Both the position numbers and the translations under genes were made by a program. From positions 1 to 5,873 of the forward strand of contig JAHRAP010000007.1 in NCBI GenBank assembly GCA_020027255.1: 5,873 nucleotides of DNA, given 5' to 3'. A model generated the notes under the pieces. That model did no database searches, had not been told where the DNA came from, and saw only the letters and a list, made by a program, of their open reading frames with translations. Shown here one piece after another: positions 1 to 5,396 of this stretch; the first letter of the stretch is position 1, and each line of letters begins with the position of its first letter. Source of the stretch: Nitrosopumilaceae archaeon (GTDB lineage: Archaea; Thermoproteota; Nitrososphaeria; Nitrososphaerales; Nitrosopumilaceae).

Positions 1-1
1 A

Positions 2-160
2 GGTGTTGCACAAGCCGCATATGTTCATCCTCACGGTGGTGGAAGACATCAACATGTTGGACAAAGTTCTACTGTTTCTAGGAATGCACCTCCAGGTGCT
101 AAAGTAGGAAGTATAGCTGCACAGAAAACAGGACGAGCACGACTCAAGAAGAGAAAGTAA
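2..160 (+). CDS. rpl2: 50S ribosomal protein L2, C-terminal fragment
   Basis: The window opens inside this gene; the last 52 codons and the TAA stop are present. L2 is a large-subunit protein that binds 23S rRNA near the peptidyl-transferase centre and helps subunit association. The fragment carries the near-universal loop HPHGGGRHQHVG, which includes the conserved histidine stretch close to the catalytic centre, followed by the archaeal-type SRNAPPGAKVGSIAA segment and a basic tail ending KTGRARLKKRK. The frame runs open from the window edge. No S19 gene follows, although S19 often comes next to L2 in archaeal S10-type operons; here coding stops and the next genes face the other way. The identification rests on strong motif identity; the start and N-terminal RNA-binding domain lie outside the window. 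Confidence 0.95.
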   Translation, partial: GVAQAAYVHPHGGGRHQHVGQSSTVSRNAPPGAKVGSIAAQKTGRARLKKRK

Positions 161-458
161 AAATAAATATCAATCTATGAAAAACATATTGGTTAGTTTC
201 CTAGTCTTGAATAATGCAGTTAAGGACGATCTAACATATGGTTCTTGTAAAGTGACCCACATTTTAGGCAAACATCAATAAAATCACAACTCACCCTCTT
301 AAAAATATACATGATTGTAGACAAATGTTCATTATATGTTTTAATACAGAATATCTACTACATTAAATATCTCTAGTCTGTGGTATTTATGCAACTCTAT
401 TATAGCACAAAATTTAAATAAAAAGACGCCACGGTATTTCCTCAAACTAATTTTTATA
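161..458. other. Intergenic stretch between convergent genes, no clear gene
   Basis: About 300 bases lie between the L2 stop (+) and the stop of the DUF5655-type gene (-). I see no tRNA, no convincing terminator hairpin and no long coding frame. On the - strand a TTTTTATTTAAATTTT run (about 410-425) lies 35-50 bases past the DUF5655 stop and may end that transcript. A 30-codon frame with CxxC (220-312, -) is listed separately. The remainder is AT-rich sequence without recognisable structure. Confidence 0.6.
220..312 (-). CDS. Possible 30-aa CxxC micro-ORF or zinc-ribbon remnant
   Basis: This is a short - strand frame starting ATG and ending TAA. It encodes 30 residues with one Cys at residue 9 and a zinc-knuckle-like CLKCGSLYK at residues 15-23. 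The CxxCGxxY pattern is typical of one half of a zinc ribbon. The second CxxC that would complete the site is missing in this frame, so it could be a broken remnant, a partner-completed site, or chance. A one-base shift after the knuckle extends the frame by about 20 codons but adds no cysteine. No clear TATA box or ribosome-binding site decides the start. I do not recognise a family. Confidence 0.2.
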   Translation of the reverse strand: MYIFKRVSCDFIDVCLKCGSLYKNHMLDRP

Positions 459-755
459 TTAATTAATATTATTATAGGCTTCTTGTATAGATTTTTTGAT
501 TTCATGCATGTTATAATTAGAATCAAATGTTGAATTCATTTTTCTGTTTTTTTGTATCCGGATCAACAGCCTATTGTTATCAGGTTTAATGTCCACAAAC
601 CATCTAAAATTAATTGATTTACAAAAAACCACTCGATGCGTTCTTATATCTTCAATAACATTATCTCCTAGCGATAAACAAAATTCCCTCAATTCATCAA
701 ATATTAATTGGGTTGATCTATGTAAATTTTTTTTGATTGTTGAATAATCATTCAT
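459..755 (-). CDS. DUF5655-type small protein
   Basis: This encodes a 98-residue soluble protein. Residues 16-70 resemble the DUF5655 domain, the small fold often found with restriction-like or predicted transport proteins: LIFDELREFCLSLGDNV, then a strand with HRVVFCK, then FRWFVDIKPDNNRLLIRI. The C-terminal helix (KKSIQEAYNNI) also fits the usual end of this domain, so the protein is essentially the bare domain. The function of the domain is not established. A longer frame begins at a TTG at 773, but the ATG at 755 is preferred because an AT-rich TATA box (773-786) lies about 25 bp upstream of it, which suits a leaderless transcript. The gene follows the SRP RNA gene directly on the same strand. 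The family call is from remembered motif similarity and is moderately sure. Confidence 0.72.
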   Translation of the reverse strand: MNDYSTIKKNLHRSTQLIFDELREFCLSLGDNVIEDIRTHRVVFCKSINFRWFVDIKPDNNRLLIRIQKNRKMNSTFDSNYNMHEIKKSIQEAYNNIN

Positions 756-772
756 ACATGTAATGTATTGCA

Positions 773-786
773 ATTATATTTTATAA
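773..786 (-). promoter_or_regulatory. TATA box for the DUF5655-type gene
   Basis: On the - strand these positions read TTATAAAATATAAT, a good archaeal box A. Its centre lies about 25 bp upstream of the ATG at 755, the spacing expected if transcription begins at or next to the start codon. It starts only a few bases beyond the predicted 3' end of the SRP RNA. Confidence 0.6.
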
Positions 787-787
787 T

Positions 788-1109
788 TATGGTTAGTAGT
801 AGATCTACAAATCCCAATCATAATTGATAATCCCATCTCAAAATACATGAAGTCCAACACGTTGACAAAGAAGCGTAGCTATTCTACCTTAGGATTGCTC
901 CCTCCCGGTCCTTATCCATTTCGATAGTTCAACCTTTAGATCATTTCTTCAAATGATCATAGGCTTACAACCACCCGCTTTGGCGTGATTTCATTTCCAC
1001 ATATTATGCGGGAGTCACCAATTACGAAATTTATTTCGTAGTTGCTGATCTCTGCTTATAGCCGGTTTCAGAATGGGGCACGGCTAGTACCCCGATCCTA
1101 CCTACTACC
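788..1109 (-). ncRNA. ffs: Archaeal signal recognition particle 7S RNA
   Basis: This is the RNA scaffold of SRP, which binds SRP54 and SRP19 and targets ribosomes making membrane or secreted proteins. Read on the - strand, the ends pair (5' GGTAGTAG with 3' CTACTAACC, helix 1). Near the 5' end GGGG...CCCC (1075-1093) is followed by CTGAAACCGGCTATAAG, matching the archaeal helix 3/4 Alu region. Helix 6 is a perfect 8-bp hairpin with a GAAG (GNAR) loop at 939-958. The SRP54-binding apex of helix 8 reads GGACCGGGAGGGAGCAATCC (892-911), with a GGGA GNRA loop and the conserved AGCA of the asymmetric loop. Long helix 5 forms, for example AATTGGTGA with TTATCAATT. Length of about 320 nt fits archaea. 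The 5' end is set by the TATA box 25 bp upstream; the 3' end is estimated from helix 1. Confidence 0.93.
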
Positions 1110-1130
1110 ATAATATTATAAAACTAAATG

Positions 1131-1138
1131 TTATATTT
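1131..1138 (-). promoter_or_regulatory. TATA box of the SRP RNA gene
   Basis: The - strand reads AAATATAA here, centred about 25 bp upstream of the first paired base of the SRP RNA (1109). The box sits in the 32 bases between the stop of the sulfurtransferase gene (1142) and the RNA, so the RNA probably has its own promoter as well as possible read-through from upstream. Confidence 0.6.
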
Positions 1139-1141
1139 GCA

Positions 1142-2080
1142 TTAGGTTTTTGTAATCTGAGATCTTACACTACATACTGAACATATATCATTACTACATA
1201 AATTTCCACAATTAATGCACATTTTTTTTTCTTTACCATATAATTTTTTGGTTGTGTTTGATATTTTTAAAATAGATTTTAACAAATTATTTTTGATCCC
1301 AGTATGCTCTTTCTCAAGCATATTCACAAATTCACGAATTTGTGTTCTGATTCCTTCATTCATATGTGGACACGGTTCAGATTGAAACGGTATATTGTTA
1401 ATATATGCAAAAAAAACTATCTCAGATTCATAAATCTCAGAAAACGGTTTTATTCTATTTGTAGTGGAATCAGGATGCATGAATCCAATTTTATTAACAT
1501 CTCCAGAAATCATATTTATGATAAATGTTTGTATTTGATCATCTAAATTATGTGCAGTTGCGACTATATTGTGATTGATATCTTTCGCAGCTATATCTAT
1601 AGCTCTTCTTCTTAACGTCCCGCAAATTGAACAAGCTGACATTTTAGATTTTCGTAAATCTAATGCGTCTTCTAAAGTTAGCTTGAACAATTTTTTATAG
1701 GAGTATACATGATGTTCAATCTTCAATTGCTTACAAAATGTATGTGCTATTTGTAGTGCTTCATCTCTATAGCCTTTGATACCTTCATCTATAGTTATTG
1801 CCTTTATATTGAAATCTAATTTTCGTGATATCTTATTTAATATATGTAACAAAACTAACGAATCTTTCCCACCAGATACTGCCACTGCTACATCATTACC
1901 CCTTTTTATCATTTTATATTTAGAAATAGTTTTAGATGTTTTTTGTAAAATAGATCCAGAAAAACAATTTTTGCATAACTTTTCTCCTGAATATTTGCGA
2001 AAGAAAATTGCTTGCATGTCGCATTTGCTACATTTTTGTTTCATAGTAATAGGTCCAACATCACCATAATTTAATATCAT
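1142..2080 (-). CDS. TtuA/NcsA-type tRNA 2-thiolation protein (PP-loop sulfurtransferase)
   Basis: This is a cytoplasmic ATP-dependent sulfurtransferase of the TtuA/Ncs6 (CTU1) group, which adenylates a tRNA uridine and replaces its 2-oxygen by sulfur. Numbering from the ATG at 2080 (312 aa): an N-terminal zinc ribbon (C17, C20, C36, C39), the PP-loop SGGKDS at 69-74, the pair C150/C153 in CSICGTLRRR and C237 in EPCPH that in TtuA hold a 4Fe-4S cluster, and a C-terminal zinc ribbon (C288, C291, C300, C303). Length is normal for the family. The ATG overlaps the protease stop as ATGA, suggesting coupled translation; a second ATG at 2044 puts the first CxxC near residue 5, as in most relatives, and may be the true start. 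A TTG at 2092 is less likely. Whether the target is U54 or the wobble U34 cannot be told. The usual GHNLDDEAQ reads AHNLDDQIQ here. Confidence 0.9.
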   Translation of the reverse strand: MILNYGDVGPITMKQKCSKCDMQAIFFRKYSGEKLCKNCFSGSILQKTSKTISKYKMIKRGNDVAVAVSGGKDSLVLLHILNKISRKLDFNIKAITIDEGIKGYRDEALQIAHTFCKQLKIEHHVYSYKKLFKLTLEDALDLRKSKMSACSICGTLRRRAIDIAAKDINHNIVATAHNLDDQIQTFIINMISGDVNKIGFMHPDSTTNRIKPFSEIYESEIVFFAYINNIPFQSEPCPHMNEGIRTQIREFVNMLEKEHTGIKNNLLKSILKISNTTKKLYGKEKKMCINCGNLCSNDICSVCSVRSQITKT

Positions 2081-3279
2081 ATTGTAAACCAACCAGATTT
2101 TATATACGATAACGCTATATTCAAACTGAATATTATAAATGTAAATGAATATATAACAAACATTATAATTTTACTGTTTTTTTCTTTAACTCTCTCAATA
2201 ATTATACTGTGAATAAACTTTCCGCCATCTAATATTGGTAATGGCAACATGTTGATAATGCCTATAAAAAATGAAATCATCCATAGCCATAACAAAAACA
2301 TAGAAATTTCGTGATTATTCCAGTCTATCACATCATATCTTGGTTCGTATGGGAGAGAATTATCTCTAATTATTCCTATTAATCCTGACTCTGCATCTTC
2401 TGGATTCTGTATTGTTTTTACTTGAAAATTCAATTCGTATCCATCTCTGATTACATATACGGAAATAATTTCATTTGGAATTATCTTCACTTTATGAAAA
2501 TCCATTGGATTTTTAATATCCGTATCGTTTACTCTTATTATAATATCATCTTGTAATAACCCTGATTCTTCTGCACCTGACCCATCTATCACTGAGATTA
2601 TTGTAACTCCTTCTGTAGATCTATATAGCCAGCTAAGTAAAGGATCTGGAATTATCATAGCAAAAAATGGATTTGTTATTAAAATTATGCCTAAAATGAG
2701 TGAAAACATGACATTTGAAGTAGCACCTGCGCTAATTACTTTTAATTTAGATATTTTATTAGCATTGGCAAACTTTTCTTCGTCTGGTTCTACAAAACCT
2801 GCAAACATTGCTATGAACACTGCAAAACCTCCAGACTTAATTTTTATTTTTTCTAAAGTAGCTACTATTCCATGAGCTCCTTCGTGTATGATTAATACAA
2901 TTGGTATTGACAACAGAAAATATGTTATGGATGTAGACGATGTTAATGTAATCCCTGGTATTAATAACGTCATTTCAGAAAATTCTGAAGGCCTGACAAA
3001 AAAATTAGATATGTTATACAACAAAAACCAAAACGCTGCTAACATCATTATAAAACCTGATATCATACTTATATTTGCGAATATATTTGTGATAAATCTA
3101 GTTTTGGATAATATTTTGGTAAAAATTGATTGAATATTATAATTTTTATAAACTATGCTATATGATTTGATTTCAAAACCATGTCTGTCAAGCCTTAATG
3201 CTTTAGCTAATATGACTACTATAATCCATATTGCTAATACGTATATTATTGAATTTTCGGTTATTAATTCTGTGTTCAA
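2077..3279 (-). CDS. M50 family site-2 protease with PDZ domain
   Basis: This is an integral-membrane zinc metalloprotease of the S2P type, which cuts transmembrane segments of other proteins, commonly to release regulators or clear membrane remnants. The 400-residue product has hydrophobic segments at about 10-27, 68-92, 120-140, 180-212, 326-345 and 371-393. The catalytic HExxH is HEGAH at 132-136, and the second zinc-ligand motif NMLPLPILDGG is at 343-353 with D351. A PDZ-like domain between them (about 215-300) contains GVTIISVIDGSGAEESGLLQDDIIIRVND. No ATG is available in frame after the upstream stop, and the next Met is residue 71, so TTG at 3279 is the likely start. It overlaps the downstream thiolase gene by four bases, and a shared operon is likely. 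Its substrate is unknown; no anti-sigma system exists in archaea. Confidence 0.93.
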   Translation of the reverse strand: MNTELITENSIIYVLAIWIIVVILAKALRLDRHGFEIKSYSIVYKNYNIQSIFTKILSKTRFITNIFANISMISGFIMMLAAFWFLLYNISNFFVRPSEFSEMTLLIPGITLTSSTSITYFLLSIPIVLIIHEGAHGIVATLEKIKIKSGGFAVFIAMFAGFVEPDEEKFANANKISKLKVISAGATSNVMFSLILGIILITNPFFAMIIPDPLLSWLYRSTEGVTIISVIDGSGAEESGLLQDDIIIRVNDTDIKNPMDFHKVKIIPNEIISVYVIRDGYELNFQVKTIQNPEDAESGLIGIIRDNSLPYEPRYDVIDWNNHEISMFLLWLWMISFFIGIINMLPLPILDGGKFIHSIIIERVKEKNSKIIMFVIYSFTFIIFSLNIALSYIKSGWFTI

Positions 3280-3322
3280 AATGACTGTTACTTTTTTTAA
3301 TTACATACATTTATCGTTTACT
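3280..3322. promoter_or_regulatory. 43-bp divergent promoter between the S2P gene and cutA
   Basis: Both starts face away from this short gap. It contains TTTTTTTAATTA (3292-3303), whose TTAATTA core is palindromic. The core lies about 24 bp before the cutA ATG and about 20-25 bp before the TTG of the protease gene. Either one TATA-like element serves both directions or two weak overlapping boxes exist. Both messages would be nearly leaderless. The assignment is by position and composition only. Confidence 0.4.
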
Positions 3323-3655
3323 ATGAAATTCATATTGTTGGCGACTACATATCAAAACAAAAAATTGGCTACTGCCACCGCTTTTAAATGTATTAAAAAT
3401 CATATGGCAGCTTGTGTTAATATTATGAAAACCTTGTCAATTTATTCATGGAACAATAAAATTGAAGATTGTGAAGAATTTTTGGTTATTTTCAAAACAA
3501 CTAAACAAAACAAACAAATTCTAGTAAATTTCATTCAGAAAAATCATTCATACAATACGCCTGAAATAATAGAAATTAATGCTACGTCATTATGCCACAA
3601 ATATTCTGACTGGTTAACACTACAAACATTAAAGTGTGATCGAAAACCTGAGTAA
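3323..3655 (+). CDS. cutA: Divalent-cation tolerance protein CutA
   Basis: This 110-residue protein has the CutA1 signature set: HMAACVNIM at 27-35, SIYSWNNKIEDCEEFLVIFKT-like core strands at 39-59 (the family form is SIYWWEGKIE...E), and H75 followed by TPEI at 79-82. CutA forms tight ferredoxin-like trimers. It was named for copper/divalent metal tolerance, but its molecular role remains uncertain and PII-like signalling has been proposed. The frame is open further upstream to 3155, but that part lies over the protease gene; the ATG at 3323 matches the family start (MKFILLATTYQNK). It is the only complete + strand gene here, with its 3' end running 27 bp into the end of pelota. The tail LKCDRKPE, made by the overlapping bases, is not part of the family core. 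Confidence 0.93.
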   Translation: MKFILLATTYQNKKLATATAFKCIKNHMAACVNIMKTLSIYSWNNKIEDCEEFLVIFKTTKQNKQILVNFIQKNHSYNTPEIIEINATSLCHKYSDWLTLQTLKCDRKPE

Positions 3656-4675
3656 AGCTATAATTCCTCCTAACTTAGATACTCGCAAACCTAAATCTGT
3701 GGTGGAATCCACACTATAAATTTTGGCGCCTTTATTTTCTATGCTATTCAATAAATTAACCACTTCGTCTTCATTCTCCGTCTCCATTATTTTATCCGAA
3801 AATATTGCTGATCTAATTGCATTATATTGATTAGCTATTTTAGTTTGAACAAAACCCATGGTAAATTTTTCGCTTTTTTTGTTGGCTAAAAACATTACTT
3901 CATTAATTATGCTTAAAACTTTTGCAAGTTTACTTTCTGACATTATATCTTTCATCATTGTTGATTTTACAAATATGTGAATTCCATCTTCTCCTCCAGA
4001 TTCTATTCCATCCACCACTTTGATATTTATCTTATCTTTGATGTTTATTTGAAGATAATTACGTACTTTATTTTTTGTATCTCCAGGTCCAAAAATAATA
4101 ATATTCTCATTATTATCTAGTGTTGATGTAATGGACTTTTTAATTCTCTCCAAAAATTTTCCTGTATTGAAATCAGTCTTATATTGTTTTCCAGTAGATC
4201 CAAAGTGCACATCAGGATATATTTGCAAGTGAGTTCCTTTGATGATTCCTATACTATAACTGCCACGTTCTACAGATAATAATAAAAATCCAACACTTTT
4301 GTTGTGATTAATTAGATTTCTCTCTTCTAAAGCCCAAGTTTTTTTGATAATTTTCACCCCCTCATTAATTTGTATATATATAGAATGATGAGAACCATGC
4401 GAAATAAACTCATTGTTTGTTTCTATTATTTTGCCGCTTATTTGCAGTCTATTAAACTCTCCAATTAAAGATATTTTCTCGGCCTGCAAAACTATTTTTA
4501 TTTTGATTCGTTCTGTTTTATTTGGTCTAGTATATTCGTCATCTTTTTTTAATGACCATGTAGTATTACCTACCACCAAATCATTTTTTGTAATTATTCT
4601 ACGTAATGCTAACAAATCATCAAATTCTTCTGGAATTATATATATAGAATTCTTATCAATTATTTTGTTCTGCAT
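3629..4675 (-). CDS. pelA: mRNA surveillance protein pelota (aPelota/Dom34)
   Basis: Pelota recognises stalled ribosomes with an empty A site and, with aEF1A and ABCE1 in archaea, splits them; it resembles aRF1 but lacks the GGQ peptide-release loop. The 348-residue product has the normal three-domain length. The N-terminal Sm-like domain (about 1-125) includes DDLLALRRIITKNDLV and RLQISGKI with ISHGSHHSIYIQ. The central domain (about 128-250) contains GPG at 196-198 and SGGEDGIHIF at 226-235. The C-terminal domain (about 255-348) ends with the hallmark YSVDSTTDLGLRVSKLGGIIALLRF pattern at 320-344. No GGQ is present, as expected. The ATG at 4675 lies 25 bp after the stop of the unknown 132-aa gene on the same strand; an AT-rich box TAATTAATTTAAT (4691-4703) over that stop could give it its own promoter. 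The 3' end overlaps cutA. Confidence 0.95.
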   Translation of the reverse strand: MQNKIIDKNSIYIIPEEFDDLLALRRIITKNDLVVGNTTWSLKKDDEYTRPNKTERIKIKIVLQAEKISLIGEFNRLQISGKIIETNNEFISHGSHHSIYIQINEGVKIIKKTWALEERNLINHNKSVGFLLLSVERGSYSIGIIKGTHLQIYPDVHFGSTGKQYKTDFNTGKFLERIKKSITSTLDNNENIIIFGPGDTKNKVRNYLQINIKDKINIKVVDGIESGGEDGIHIFVKSTMMKDIMSESKLAKVLSIINEVMFLANKKSEKFTMGFVQTKIANQYNAIRSAIFSDKIMETENEDEVVNLLNSIENKGAKIYSVDSTTDLGLRVSKLGGIIALLRFSITL

Positions 4676-4700
4676 TATTGTTGTTTTTGTATTAAATTAA

Positions 4701-5099
4701 TTATTTGTTATCAATTCCCTTTTTTCTAACATAATTTTCTACCCACGCTAATGTTAGAACATTACCTTCTGCAAGGTTAACTAATGAATTTTGCGAGGCA
4801 TTGCCAGTAACTTTACCATGATTTTTCCTAATCTGTCTCCATTTTAAACTCGTATTCCCGCTCTTTGAATTATAAATAACTCCTAGAATATCCCTTGCAT
4901 TGACGAATGTAATCTCTCTAATTTTTTTTAATGTCACTTTGTCTGCAGCTTCGACATATACTGCGCCTAAATCATCTTCGCGCTCAGGAAAAATTTCAGG
5001 ATCTTCAGTATATTCTTTTGGTGCAAACGAACTACATGTACTAGCTATTATAAACTTCCTAAAATTCTCTAATGATGAAGGTGTGTCTATTTCGACCAT
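4701..5099 (-). CDS. Unrecognised 132-aa protein upstream of pelota
   Basis: I do not recognise this protein. It has 132 residues, is soluble by appearance, and shows no signal peptide or membrane segment. The N-terminal half is acidic (TEDPEIFPEREDDLGAVYVE, about 31-50); the C-terminal half is basic (SLKWRQIRKNHGK, about 84-96, and VRKKG near the end). The middle reads as alternating strand and helix (AVYVEAADKVTLKKIREITF, then ARDILGVIYNS). The single Cys is at residue 22, so a metal ribbon is unlikely. The ATG at 5099 is the only good start: a TGA stop lies two codons upstream in frame. It precedes pelota by 25 bp on the same strand, so the two may be co-transcribed, which would hint at a role in translation or RNA quality control. 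That hint is inference from position only. Confidence 0.75.
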   Translation of the reverse strand: MVEIDTPSSLENFRKFIIASTCSSFAPKEYTEDPEIFPEREDDLGAVYVEAADKVTLKKIREITFVNARDILGVIYNSKSGNTSLKWRQIRKNHGKVTGNASQNSLVNLAEGNVLTLAWVENYVRKKGIDNK

Positions 5100-5173
5100 T
5101 TTTCATAATTATATATTTTGCTATTTATCAAGCTTCTTAAATGTAGTTTTGCTAATTTGTTATGTGCAGACAT
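5087..5173 (-). CDS. Possible 28-aa basic leader peptide ORF
   Basis: This is a short ATG-to-TAG frame encoding 28 residues (begins MSAHNKLAKLHLRSL, ends YEKWSK) with many Lys/Arg/His. It overlaps the first codons of the 132-aa gene in another frame, so translation through it would affect that start. A TATA-like CTATATCATT lies about 30 bp upstream. It is too short to separate from chance by eye, and no family is recognised. Confidence 0.22.
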   Translation of the reverse strand: MSAHNKLAKLHLRSLINSKIYNYEKWSK

Positions 5174-5236
5174 TGATGAGTTAACATATTTGAGTTAATG
5201 ATATAGATCTTGAGTTCTGAGTCTGCAATATTAAAT

Positions 5237-5383
5237 TTAATCTTTGTATTTGTTATTATTTCTAAATTCGTCATCATGATTTTGTGGACCATGATTACAC
5301 GATACACATCCAATTTTAAAACCATTATCATTTTTCAGATATTTCTCACACCCGCAAAAACACGTCATTACTACATTAATCAT
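5237..5383 (-). CDS. Cys-rich mini-protein, putative zinc-binding
   Basis: This encodes 48 residues from ATG at 5383, or 43 from the in-frame ATG at 5368. The Cys pattern is C8-x-C10-x-C12 (TCFCGCEKY), then C27-x2-C30 followed by NHGPQNHDD, giving five Cys and two His. That looks like a single compact zinc site or small ribbon. The rest is polar (many Asn, Lys, Asp), with no signal or membrane segment. The second ATG is favoured because a TATA box TATATAAT (5389-5396) lies 25 bp upstream of it, fitting a leaderless message. It starts right after the 3' end of the decayed DtxR-type gene and precedes the 132-aa gene by about 140 bp, all on the same strand. Coding is supported by motif quality and promoter spacing; I do not know a named family. 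Confidence 0.6.
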   Translation of the reverse strand: MINVVMTCFCGCEKYLKNDNGFKIGCVSCNHGPQNHDDEFRNNNKYKD

Positions 5384-5388
5384 ATTCT

Positions 5389-5396
5389 ATTATATA
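5389..5396 (-). promoter_or_regulatory. TATA box of the Cys-rich mini-protein gene
   Basis: The - strand reads TATATAAT, centred 25 bp upstream of the ATG at 5368. It touches the last bases of the decayed DtxR-type frame (ancestral stop at 5397-5399). The spacing matches the boxes found for the SRP RNA and the DUF5655-type gene. Confidence 0.5.

Noticed and set aside
341..526. 61-codon open frame on the - strand
   Set aside because: It overlaps the end of the DUF5655-type gene in another frame, has AT-driven Ile/Lys/Asn composition and no motif.
788..1109. RNase P RNA, rRNA fragment or riboswitch as identity of the structured RNA
   Set aside because: The helix 8 apex with GNRA loop and AGCA, the helix 6 GNAR hairpin and the long helix 5 fit SRP RNA specifically.
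1304..2069. Two + strand open frames over the thiolase gene
   Set aside because: They are antisense to a gene with clear catalytic motifs and have no recognisable domain.
2687..3133. Two + strand open frames over the S2P gene
   Set aside because: Both are reverse-complement shadows of the protease frame, with no start signals or motifs.
3155..3322. N-terminal extension of CutA
   Set aside because: It lies over the S2P coding region and divergent promoter; family similarity begins at the ATG at 3323.
4413..4700. + strand frame over the pelota N-terminus
   Set aside because: Antisense to a confident pelota gene and hydrophobic only because of AT-rich codons.
4900..5184. + strand frame over the 132-aa gene
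   Set aside because: The - strand frame has better charge pattern and a start near a promoter-like region; this frame has no motif, though the unknown status of the - gene leaves slight doubt.
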